Program-made: the position numbers and the translations under genes
Notes under the pieces: model-generated
What the model was told of the DNA's origin: nothing
The model's input: only the letters and a program-made list of their open reading frames with translations
The model's database searches: none
Origin: Marinilabiliaceae bacterium
Lineage (GTDB): Bacteria > Bacteroidota > Bacteroidia > Bacteroidales > Marinilabiliaceae
DNA length: 35,033 nucleotides
NCBI GenBank assembly: GCA_029933425.1
Contig: JAOZOF010000009.1
Span: 1-35,033, forward strand
Reading direction: 5' to 3'
Shown here: one piece after another, positions 18,933 to 28,700 of the stretch
How positions within the stretch are numbered: position 1 is the stretch's first letter
How the letters are laid out: every line of letters starts with the position of its first letter

Positions 18933-19964
18933 TTATTTTAATTTCATTATTATTTTTTTCTGTTTTACAACTCCTTTTGAATCCGCAACACGTTTTTCTA
19001 TATTATATTTCATAGGAATGGTTATAGCCAACAATTTCAATACTTCTTCTATTGGTTCATCTTTAAAAGTAGCTCTGATACGGAAATCGTTTAACTCCTT
19101 ATCTTCGATAACAATTTTTATATTATACCATCGTTCAATACGGCCAACAACTTCTCCCAAACGTTCATTCTCGATAATCAGATAACCATCTTTCCATGCT
19201 GAATAACGGCTTGCATTAACCTTGCTCAAATTCAACGTTTTCGATTCGTGATTAAATAGTATCTTTTCATTTGGTAATAGTCGTTGATTAAACACCCCTG
19301 TTTTTCCATCAACCTCTATACTACCTTCCTCTAAAACAACAAATGTATATGGAGCATTATCATAAGCTGAAACATTAAACTTAGTTCCTATAACTTTTAT
19401 ATCCATGTCAGGAACACTTACTGTAAAATCTGATTGTTTTTTATGTTTAACACAAAAATACGCCTCACCAGTTAGTTCAACTTTTCTATGTTTACCAAAA
19501 ACTACCGGATATTTTAGTGTAGCCCCACTGTTTAGCCAACCAGATGAACTATCAGGAAGTAAAAATTCAATTCGAGCTCCATCAGGAACATCAATTTTCA
19601 CCCAACCATTAGCAATTGGTTGCTCCGATAAGTACAAATAAAACCATATAGAAGTAGCTAAAACCGGAATCAAAAAGATAGCTGCTACCGATGCTAAACT
19701 GAAACTATACTTTTTCTTAAAATACTTACGTTTGATGCGAGGAATTATAATAGCTGAAAGGATGTTACTCCAAGCCTTAGCTTTATCCGGGTGGAAATCT
19801 GAAGGAATAACCCCGGTTGATTCCCATTCCTCCTTTAAAGCAAGAAAAATACTATGATTTCTTTTGGATAATTGTATCCATCGTTCAAAAGATTCTTTTT
19901 CTTCAGAAGTTATTGTTCCTTTAAAGTATTTATCTATTAACCCCCAAGGTATTCTTTTTGTCAT
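18933..19964 (-). CDS. fecR: FecR family anti-sigma factor
   Basis: 343 aa; single central TM segment; GWVKIDVPDGARIEFLLPDSSSGWLNSGATLKYP...RKVELTGEAYFCVKH and C-terminal secretin/TonB-like end. Confidence 0.95.
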   Translation of the reverse strand: MTKRIPWGLIDKYFKGTITSEEKESFERWIQLSKRNHSIFLALKEEWESTGVIPSDFHPDKAKAWSNILSAIIIPRIKRKYFKKKYSFSLASVAAIFLIPVLATSIWFYLYLSEQPIANGWVKIDVPDGARIEFLLPDSSSGWLNSGATLKYPVVFGKHRKVELTGEAYFCVKHKKQSDFTVSVPDMDIKVIGTKFNVSAYDNAPYTFVVLEEGSIEVDGKTGVFNQRLLPNEKILFNHESKTLNLSKVNASRYSAWKDGYLIIENERLGEVVGRIERWYNIKIVIEDKELNDFRIRATFKDEPIEEVLKLLAITIPMKYNIEKRVADSKGVVKQKKIIMKLK

Positions 19965-19985
19965 CTTTTCTTAATTTTCATTAAT

Positions 19986-20015
19986 ATGGCACATGAAAAT
20001 GCTTTTACCCCTATA
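19986..20015 (-). promoter_or_regulatory. Bipartite motif copy 2, candidate autoregulatory ECF promoter of fecR-susCD
   Basis: Plus strand ATGGCACAT GAAAATGCTTTTA CCCCTATA; 21 nt upstream of the fecR ATG at 19964. Confidence 0.65.
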
Positions 20016-20078
20016 AGAAATTTAAATTTATTTACAACATAAGAAGGAATACATTATATTGCTTATTGCCAATGAAAT

Positions 20079-20657
20079 TTAAATAGTTAATAATGCTGCG
20101 AACACAGATGGATGATAAGGCCGAAGATATATCCGTAGTTTTTTCAGGGCAGTACCTATTTGATTTTCAACAGTTTTTACAGAAATATTAAGTAAGCTCG
20201 CAATCTCTTTGTTACTTAGGTTATCTTCTCGACTTAATCGAAATATTTCCTGACATCTATCAGGCAATAGATTTATTGCATCTTCAATAATCTGTTTCAG
20301 TTCCTCGGCTTCAATAATCTCTTCACTCAAATTTGCAGATATAGCCTGTTGTTTTGTAACTTTTTCTCTAATCTCTTTTTGTTTTTTTTCGTTTCTAAGA
20401 TAATTCAATGCTTTGTATTTAGAGGCATTGTACAGGTAAGACTCAATTGAAGTATGAATATGAAGTTGTTCACGCTTTTCCCAAATATAAATAAATAGTT
20501 CCTGAACAATGCCTTCAACTACCATAATATTATTTATATACAACAATAAATACCGGCAAATGTCAGTATAATAGCTATCGAAGATATGTTCCAAAGCTGA
20601 AACATCTCCTTGTTTTAATTTTTGCAATAAGAATTTATCATTAATAGATGTATGCAC
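20079..20657 (-). CDS. ECF RNA polymerase sigma factor (sigma-70 family, FecI-like)
   Basis: 192 aa; ALEHIFDSYYTDICRYLLLYI (region 2), LPDRCQEIFRLSREDNLSNKEIASLLNISVKTVENQIGTALKKLR (region 4). Confidence 0.95.
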   Translation of the reverse strand: MHTSINDKFLLQKLKQGDVSALEHIFDSYYTDICRYLLLYINNIMVVEGIVQELFIYIWEKREQLHIHTSIESYLYNASKYKALNYLRNEKKQKEIREKVTKQQAISANLSEEIIEAEELKQIIEDAINLLPDRCQEIFRLSREDNLSNKEIASLLNISVKTVENQIGTALKKLRIYLRPYHPSVFAALLTI

Positions 20658-20701
20658 AACAATAATAAATTTTAGTTAGTTAAATGTACAAATATTTTAA
20701 A

Positions 20702-20733
20702 TATGAAATGAAAACAATACATTTCATTTCATA
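20702..20733 (-). terminator. Perfect 12-bp inverted repeat 3' of the GH78 gene; possible operon terminator
   Basis: TATGAAATGAAA-acaataca-TTTCATTTCATA, starting 8 nt after the GH78 stop on the minus strand and followed there by TTTAAAATATTT. All-A/T-rich stem, so termination strength is uncertain. Confidence 0.4.
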
Positions 20734-20741
20734 GCTATTTT

Positions 20742-23495
20742 TTATTCTAACCTACTTAAAACATGATACATTCCTGCTGACAAATCAACTTTTATAATAC
20801 CATTCTCATTCGATGAGTCGAAATAATTAAATACTTTGCCATCTTCTCTTATCACCGGCTTGTCTTTCGCAGGAATAAAAATAGTTGCAGTAGTGTTAAC
20901 AGGAATACATAGATTCCATTCAAATTCATTATTTGTTACTTTCCATTCACTTTTAATATTTCCGAACACTGATTTGTACGATGCTTTCACAAAGCTTAAA
21001 CCATCAATCAATGTTGGTTTCATTATTAGATGTTTAAAACTTGTAGTTTCAACATCCGGTTTTATTCCGGCCAAATCTTCATACAACCAGGTAATAAAAT
21101 CACCAAGCATCATTACATGGTTTCTCGAATTCATGGCCGGACCAATTAGATTACTGTTCCACAATTCCCAGATTGTTGTTGCACCATTTTCAATCATATA
21201 CCCAAAACTTGGAAAATCAGTTTTTGTATTTATCGTATAAGCCAAATCAGCCCTTCCGTATTTAGTGAGTACCTGATTAACAAACTGCTGACCTATTACA
21301 CCTGTTGAAACATGTGAATTATTATCTATTTCAATCTTTTTAATTAGGTTATTAAAAACTTCCCGCTCATTCTCTGGTTTCACAAGATCAAATGCCAAAG
21401 CCAGAATATTAGCAGTTGGCGAATTGTTACTATACTGTTTAGTTGCAGGATTAAAAAACTTTTTATTAATAGCTTTTTTCATTCTATCAGCTAAGTTTCC
21501 GAAATACTTCACATCGGACTGGTTATTTAATATTGTGGCATAATACTGCATTAATCGCAGATTATGATAGAAATAAACAGACCCAATGTACTCGCCGGGA
21601 GTAATGCGAGCGGGATTGTCAACAAGTGTATTTCGATACGGATCAATAGGAGGTACACACCAATCTCCGTACTGATCTCTTGGCATCAAGTCCTGTTCTA
21701 AATAATTTTTAATCATATAATCAACCCATCTTTTCATGGGTACATACCTGTTTCTGACTGCATCTATATCACCATATTGGTCATAAAGCATCTTAACAAT
21801 CTGAATGGGAGTTCCTGCCCAGGTAACATTATCTCCATAAAAAGACCAGTAGACAGGACTAACATCCGGAATGCTACCATTAGCTTTCTGAGAATCAAAA
21901 ATATCGACAAGCCATTTTTTATAAAAATTACGAACATCAAACATATAAGACTCTCCCTTTGAACCGGCAGAACGATCCCCCAACCAACCTTGTCTCTCGT
22001 CTCTTTGCGGACAATCGACCGGAATACTTCTGTAGTTCCCCCTTATTCCCCAATAAGCATTTTTATAAATTTTATTGATTAACTCATTTGAACATTCGAA
22101 ACTACCAACTAATTCAAGGTCATCATGAACAACCTTGCCTTCAATTGTAGAGAGATTGGGAACGCCGGGATATCCGGTTAATTCTACATACCTAAATCCA
22201 TGGATAACAAAGCGCGGTTCAAAAATTTCGTTATTTTCTCCTTTTAAAATATATGTATCAGTTGCCTGAGCAGAACGAAGATTTTCCATATACAAAGTAC
22301 TATCTTCTTTTAAAATTTCTGCAAAACGTTGTTTTACAACAGTACCTTTTCCCCCCTTCACATTCAGCTTGGTCCAGCCAACCATATTCTGCCCCATGTC
22401 AAAAATATAAACTCCATTTTTGGGGCTGAAAATGGCAACCGGTTTAATCGTTTCTATAACTCTGATGGGTTCATTCATTTGTGAAGAGATCACTTTAGAC
22501 GGCTTCTCTACAATTTCTGCCTGTTCCCATGCTAAATCATCGAATCCATTCTTGCTCCAACCGGGCATCTCTTTTCTGGCATCGTAATACTCTCCGTCAT
22601 ATTCATTGTTTTCAACAATAGGCCCATTTGTCGTGATTTTCCAACTAATATCGCTTACCACTATTTCGGTTGATCCATCTTCATATTCTAAAGAAATATG
22701 TGCTAGCATTTTGGGGTAACCATAAGTTACAGTATTTGTTGGTTTCGTAATACGCGGGGCAAAGAACCTGCCATTTCCAAGTATTACTCCAATAGTGTTT
22801 TCTCCCAAACGAATCATATCCGAGATATCATAAGTTACATAAAGAGAACGCTTTAAAAATTCGGTAAGTCCCGGCGACAAAACATGGTCTCCAACTTTTT
22901 TGCCATTCAAATACATTTCATACACCCCGAGACCGACAATGTATGCCATTGCTCTTTTTACCGGCTTAACAGTTTTAAACTCCTTTCTAAGATATCTTGC
23001 TGACAGAACCCTATGCTCCTGCTCCGGGTTATCGTTCCCAACCGCCTTGTCGAGACCAATCCACTCGGCTTTCCAATCCGATTCATTAAGCAAACCCATG
23101 CTCCATTTTGCAATGTGGCTCCATTCCGAATCGCGGTCATCACTGTTCCATACTTTTACTTTCCAAAAAACTTCCGTTCCCGATTCAAGTTTTTCACCTT
23201 CATAAGGTACAGATGTAGAATTTTCATCTTCAACCTTTTGTGTATCCCACAAATCTCCAATATTTTCTTTAAGCTTTTGCTTACTACTTGCAACCAATAT
23301 ATGATAGGCAGTTTGTTTCTCTCCTCTTTTTCCCGATTCAATAATCCAGCTAAGACGCGGAGTTTTAATATCGATGCCTAACGGATTAATCCGGCTTTCA
23401 GTTTTTAATTCTGAGACTCGAAAACCGGAAGGATTTGAACACCCCAATAAAGTAACTATTAATGCTATTGCAATTAACAGATTCTTGATTTTCAT
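20742..23495 (-). CDS. Alpha-L-rhamnosidase, GH78 family, lipoprotein
   Basis: 917 aa; lipobox VTLLGCSNPS; TESRINPLGIDIKTPRLSWIIES; VDCPQRDERQGWLGDRSAG catalytic-region motif. Confidence 0.94.
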   Translation of the reverse strand: MKIKNLLIAIALIVTLLGCSNPSGFRVSELKTESRINPLGIDIKTPRLSWIIESGKRGEKQTAYHILVASSKQKLKENIGDLWDTQKVEDENSTSVPYEGEKLESGTEVFWKVKVWNSDDRDSEWSHIAKWSMGLLNESDWKAEWIGLDKAVGNDNPEQEHRVLSARYLRKEFKTVKPVKRAMAYIVGLGVYEMYLNGKKVGDHVLSPGLTEFLKRSLYVTYDISDMIRLGENTIGVILGNGRFFAPRITKPTNTVTYGYPKMLAHISLEYEDGSTEIVVSDISWKITTNGPIVENNEYDGEYYDARKEMPGWSKNGFDDLAWEQAEIVEKPSKVISSQMNEPIRVIETIKPVAIFSPKNGVYIFDMGQNMVGWTKLNVKGGKGTVVKQRFAEILKEDSTLYMENLRSAQATDTYILKGENNEIFEPRFVIHGFRYVELTGYPGVPNLSTIEGKVVHDDLELVGSFECSNELINKIYKNAYWGIRGNYRSIPVDCPQRDERQGWLGDRSAGSKGESYMFDVRNFYKKWLVDIFDSQKANGSIPDVSPVYWSFYGDNVTWAGTPIQIVKMLYDQYGDIDAVRNRYVPMKRWVDYMIKNYLEQDLMPRDQYGDWCVPPIDPYRNTLVDNPARITPGEYIGSVYFYHNLRLMQYYATILNNQSDVKYFGNLADRMKKAINKKFFNPATKQYSNNSPTANILALAFDLVKPENEREVFNNLIKKIEIDNNSHVSTGVIGQQFVNQVLTKYGRADLAYTINTKTDFPSFGYMIENGATTIWELWNSNLIGPAMNSRNHVMMLGDFITWLYEDLAGIKPDVETTSFKHLIMKPTLIDGLSFVKASYKSVFGNIKSEWKVTNNEFEWNLCIPVNTTATIFIPAKDKPVIREDGKVFNYFDSSNENGIIKVDLSAGMYHVLSRLE

Positions 23496-23501
23496 AATTT
23501 C

Positions 23502-24716
23502 TTATTTTTGTTCAGGTGTTGGTTCATTGCCCCAAAGCTTAGGATCGGATCCCATATTCTTTCTCCACTCATGTCTCCAACGGTGCATATCAATATAATT
23601 TATAACCGGCTTTAGTTTTCGTTCCTCCTTTGTTGGGATTGGATCTAATCTCCCCGGTTTATCCAGGTACCAGTAAGCAACACTTGCCAATTGCATTGTT
23701 AAGTAATTGTTATGGCCATGCTCAATAGAAAAACGGAGCGATTTTTCAAAGAATACAGGATCTTCAATATGAAACCGATAGACATGAGTCCGTCCCAGCC
23801 AACCAATATCGTCTGGTACACGAGCATAACCAAAATAAGCATGCTCATATCGTTCATTGGGACACCATGCACTATTAAAATAGTCTTCTGTTCCTGTACC
23901 ATTAAGGGAAGGAGTTTCTTCATCATCAATAAAAAACATGTCATCTCCCTCACCATACCAAATTGGAGTTGGGGTGTTTACATAGTAATTTACACCCACA
24001 TAATGTCCTTTCCCCTTAGTGTTCAGTATCGTATAATTTTTTTCACCCTTAAGATTTTCACCAATAAATCCACCGAGTTTAGCTGTAAGCATCTTTCCTT
24101 CATTTTCTCCTTCGGGGGCAGTCTCGGTAATTTCCTGATTATACCATGCGTGAAAGTATCCTATATCTTTTGGAGATTCTTCCATTTCAACATAATCGAT
24201 ATAATAGTAAAATGCTGCAATTGGCACATCTGCCTGATTTTCAATCTCTATTTTAGCACCTTTTGCAAAGGGCATCTTGAAATACGAAATTAAAGCATTT
24301 CCTTTTACCGGAGATGCAGCCAACGGCAAGGAAGTCATTGGATAGGATTCGTCCCATCCCTGCCCAAAGAAAGGGCCTAATGGACTTTCTACTGAAGGAT
24401 ATTCCTTCCCATCCCAATACATTCTAATTATTATATCTGAGCGATTCAATGTTGGAGCTTCAGGTGCTGTTGTTATCCAGATATGATTGATAACTCCCGC
24501 TCCTTTAATTTCAGCGATAGTTATAGTTTCTCCCGACATAATATTTTCAAACCTGTCATTATTTCCGCCGGTACGATCATAACTACTTATTCGTCTTGAC
24601 TTTACCCGCTGTTTTATGGTTGCAATATTATCGAGAGAAGTTTGAGATTCGGCATTACCAAAAAAGAATAACGCAGCAATAAAGAATAAGAATCTAACTG
24701 TTATTAATCTTGTCAT
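23502..24716 (-). CDS. GH172 (DUF2961) family protein
   Basis: Start corrected to ATG 24716 (MTRLITVRFLFFIAALFFFGNAESQ signal peptide) from 24773. RTGGNNDRFENIMSGETITIAEIKGAGVINHIWIT, LNGTGTEDYFNSAWCP and HVYRFHIEDPVFFEKSLRFSIEHG are typical of DUF2961. Confidence 0.88.
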   Translation of the reverse strand: MTRLITVRFLFFIAALFFFGNAESQTSLDNIATIKQRVKSRRISSYDRTGGNNDRFENIMSGETITIAEIKGAGVINHIWITTAPEAPTLNRSDIIIRMYWDGKEYPSVESPLGPFFGQGWDESYPMTSLPLAASPVKGNALISYFKMPFAKGAKIEIENQADVPIAAFYYYIDYVEMEESPKDIGYFHAWYNQEITETAPEGENEGKMLTAKLGGFIGENLKGEKNYTILNTKGKGHYVGVNYYVNTPTPIWYGEGDDMFFIDDEETPSLNGTGTEDYFNSAWCPNERYEHAYFGYARVPDDIGWLGRTHVYRFHIEDPVFFEKSLRFSIEHGHNNYLTMQLASVAYWYLDKPGRLDPIPTKEERKLKPVINYIDMHRWRHEWRKNMGSDPKLWGNEPTPEQK

Positions 24717-24742
24717 AATTATATTTTTATCTTTTATAAAGA

Positions 24743-25675
24743 TTAGTAAATAAGGCTTTGAATTTCTTTCCACGTAATAAGATAAATATTATTTTTTCTA
24801 ATGAGTTTTTTAAATTCATCATTGACCATTGTATTATAATCGTTTTGTCTCCAGACAGCCCCATAGTTAGGATGTCCTATTGTAATTCCCTGCATCTCCT
24901 CGTTATTTAAAGACGGGTGAACAATAAGTTCGTTCAATCCCGGTTTTATATCTTCAATCATTTGTTTATATCGGTCGAACCATGAAGTTTGAAAAGAATC
25001 AGGCAAAATCATATAAAAACGATCTACGGTAATACATCCGGGTTCTAACAAATCAATCATTTCAGGGGTAATTCTTTCATAATTTAAAGGAATTACTATA
25101 GGTAGTTTGTATTTCTTTCCTGCTTTTATATACTCTTTAAAAATATCAGTGGTTGCTGCCATACAACCCATGTGCGGATCTAAATGAGTAGGATTGACCC
25201 CAAATGCAACAGCTCTGTCAATTTGTGCATTAATTTCCTTTTCAACTTCCCGGAAGTCTGCATTCTTTGCCAGTTTTTCAACTGATGAATAAAAGTAACC
25301 ATCTTTATCAAGAAGGCTTGGAATCTCATTAGAAGGCAATACTCCACCCCATCTGTAATATTTCCACTCAGACGTTAATGTTAAATGAACTCCAACATCT
25401 AATTGCTGATGTGTTTTCGCATAATCTGCAAATTCAGAAAACCAGGGACAAGGTACCATGATACTACCCGAATTAATTCCCTTTTTTTCGAAGGCGCTGA
25501 TTGAAGCAAGGTTTTCGGCATGACACAAACCAAGATCATCTGCATGAATAATAAGTAGTTTTGCGTTTTCAGGGTATCCTAAACGAGTGGCTAAAGATTC
25601 TTTTTTCTGAGCATTCATAAACAAAGGATAAGTTATTAATAGAAACAGAATTATTATTTGTTTAAGGTTCTTCAT
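24743..25675 (-). CDS. YdjC/ChbG-like carbohydrate deacetylase with signal peptide
   Basis: 310 aa; LLIIHADDLGLCHAENLASI, VGVHLTLTSEW, THLDPHMGCM; N-terminal MKNLKQIIILFLLITYPLFMNAQ signal peptide. Confidence 0.85.
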   Translation of the reverse strand: MKNLKQIIILFLLITYPLFMNAQKKESLATRLGYPENAKLLIIHADDLGLCHAENLASISAFEKKGINSGSIMVPCPWFSEFADYAKTHQQLDVGVHLTLTSEWKYYRWGGVLPSNEIPSLLDKDGYFYSSVEKLAKNADFREVEKEINAQIDRAVAFGVNPTHLDPHMGCMAATTDIFKEYIKAGKKYKLPIVIPLNYERITPEMIDLLEPGCITVDRFYMILPDSFQTSWFDRYKQMIEDIKPGLNELIVHPSLNNEEMQGITIGHPNYGAVWRQNDYNTMVNDEFKKLIRKNNIYLITWKEIQSLIY

Positions 25676-25715
25676 CTTGTATTATATTTAATGTTTGTAT
25701 TCATTATAAAATAAT

Positions 25716-28700
25716 TTAGTTATCACAATTTACTATTGTTTCAAGTACCACAGGGCCTAATAACCCGGATGTCTGCAACTGCCCGTCAGCTTTAAACTGA
25801 TTTAACGACAGCCAGGTTTTTCGTTCGGTCTTTTCTAAAATGGCATCACCGGTTAATCGATTCACCCAATTATTTGCAACTTCTATTTCGAGAATATTTT
25901 CTCCTTTCTGTATGAAGTCAGTTACTTTTAACCTCCAGGGATTTGTCCATACTCCTCCAACCGCTTTCCCGTTTAATTTAACTTTTGCAATCACCATTAC
26001 ATTGCCAAGATTTAGCCATAAATCTTGCTTTCCAGACACTTCTTCTGCTGTGAAAATAGTTTTATATCTCGCACTCCCCGAGAAGTACTTTATTCTTTTA
26101 TCTTCGCTTTTGCTCCAATCTGTAAGTTCAGTAAACTTTACGTTGAATTTCTCTCCAAATGGGTCAGAGAACAATACATCCCATTTATTTTCAATTTTTG
26201 CAACAACCTTAAATTCCGGGAAATTCTGTTTAAAGGTTTTATTTTTTGCTCTCTTTTTAAAAACAACAAATCCACTTTGAAGCGGGGATAAGTTTATCGG
26301 TATAGAAATTCCTGTGTGAGTTTCTTTAAATTTGGGTAATGCACGTACCGAACCATCAATGGCACTCCACCATTCCGGCTCCATATTTTTCACCCTGAAT
26401 AATCCGTCGAATGATACCTTTTTATTACTCTGATTGGTTATAAAATAGATTTCCATATCTTTTGCCGATCGATGAGTCCAGAGTACCGGGACTTTTGCAT
26501 TTGTTACAAAATCAGGATGTAAATCCAAAGTTTCAAATACTTTCTCTAAACTGACATTTTGAAAAACCTGCCCCTGACCAAAAACTCTATGGTTTATTCC
26601 TTTCCCTTCAATATTTCCCCATAATTTTTCAGAAATATGCTGAACTTCGGTATCACATTTCGGATAATTTTTCAGGCTCGGGGACTTTAGTGGTGGGGCA
26701 CCAAGAATAACTCCCCCTTTTTCAACAAGACTACTTATTTTTGCAATAAGTTCTGGTCGCATTGTTTGGCGATCGGGTAACACCATTATTTTATATGACA
26801 TACCACCGGGTAAAACAAATCGGCCGGCTTTAACATCCAAACGATTCATTATTACATCATAATTTATAAAATCAAAAGAATAGCCTTGTGGTAACGATGG
26901 TTTTTGCACACCATTCGATTTTGGAGCATCCTCTCCAAAGAAATAACATACGTCTGCAACATAATTACCTTGCTGTAACAAATAATTACTTCTTCGTTGA
27001 TAATCTATCCAGGGTTTTGCTTTATCGAACCAAGTATTATGCCTGTTTATTTCAGAACCAAACCACGCATTTACTCCGGGCTTTTTATCTTCGAACGGCT
27101 GATGAATAAACAGAGTTAATACTACTTGATTTATACCCTGAGTATATGACCAATCTCCACGTTTTTTAAAACTCAATGGAGCTCGCTGAAATGCCAGGCC
27201 TGCTGTTGTAAACGATTCTGCTGAAACAATATTCTTCCCATATATGTGTGATGTAGAAGAAGCAATTTTACATTCCCAGTCACCCAAAGGGCCCTCATTC
27301 CAGAATTCACCGGCAACATAATCGGAGTATCCGCCATAAATTAATGATTCGCCTGCAAAACCCCAATGACCGTAATTTTCCAGCCAAAGTTTTGCCCCAA
27401 CTTCATTTGCGGATTTTTTTAATTCAAAAATATATTTCTTGGCAATTAAATCGGAAATCAACCTTCTTACATCCCATAAAAAACGGTCTGATTTTTCTGC
27501 TGTTTCAACTACTTTCCCCGAATAAACCGGGAGCCAGGGAATTGGATTATAACCATAAGCCTTTATAAACTCAGATACAAATCCATCTGTCCAATTCTGT
27601 GACCCGGTTTCATAGCTGTCAACAATAACATACTTAAATGCTTTTTTTTCTGCAGGAGTTAATCCTTCTAAAATTTTACCAATGTAGCTATTAAAATGAA
27701 ACCTAACAGCCGATGTGTCGAGCCTGTCAACTTCTAAACCCGTTGCATGCGGTAAAGCAGGATGGTTTGTAACATTTACCGGAGTCATTCCTATTCGCTG
27801 AATTATCCACTCTCCATCAGGAACATCCCATTCCAGAATTCCCTCATTATTAATCTTATCGCTGATGTTTATTATTTTATCAATATCGACAGTTGTATTA
27901 TCTCCGGGGATTTCTGCTTGTGTTTGCCATAAATATTCGTTACCTGAATATATTGGAGTTTGATGCAGTTTCGCCAGTTGTTTTTCAATATAACTATCTA
28001 AAACCTGACAATCCGAAATTTCAATTTCTTTAATGCCGCCTACATACATTTCATTTGCGCCATTATTTTTGAATGAAATATCTAACCTGAATTTTGATGA
28101 TTTTATTCCGGACAAAGCTACTGCAACCGGTGCAAAAGGCATCGCTCCTACATTTAAGCTTCTATTGTGCCTGTCCAGTTTAAATTGCTTTATCTCAACA
28201 AAATCATTTTTTATTTCTGCATACAGTGTACAATTTGCCAATATTTCCTTCTCGGCAGGATAGATAACAATTCTCTTTGCCTCAATTTCTTTATTCAACC
28301 AAAATTCAAACGAATAGCTTTTTTTACTCCCTGAATCGGCAGGAAACATTAATGAAGTAGTTAGATCGCCATCAGAAATAAATTCGGTATTTTTTAGTTT
28401 TGGAGTGCTTTTTATCTGTTTTTTATTATTTGATAAAGTATTAGTAACCAATGGCGCGGGAAAAGCTAAAACAACAACATCCTGAAATGATTCCGCAGGC
28501 TCAGGAAGTTTAGTTTTTAACCTGCGAGCCCCATTTGTTTTTATTTCGGAATGTACGATATATCGCATCGACTTTTCTGGAGTAATCCACGGCCCTCCTG
28601 ACTGGCTCCAGCCCGGGCAATTAAAAACACCTATTTCCACCCCTGTCCGGTTACCTTCTTTTATCGCCCACCGCATCAATTCCCACCACTCATCACTTAG

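Noticed and set aside
18862-19185. Plus-strand 107-aa ORF over fecR 3' end
   Set aside because: Antisense to fecR and overlapping the intergenic hairpin; no start context or domain support.
24231-24240. TTGGCACAT resembling the bipartite motif half-site
   Set aside because: Inside the GH172 coding region and without the CCCCTATA partner at the required spacing.
23712-24293. Plus-strand 193-aa ORF
   Set aside because: Entirely antisense to the well-supported GH172/DUF2961 gene; no recognisable domain.
25840-26280. Plus-strand 146-aa ORF, and the overlapping 26025..26291
   Set aside because: Antisense to the GH106-like gene; low-complexity antisense translation.
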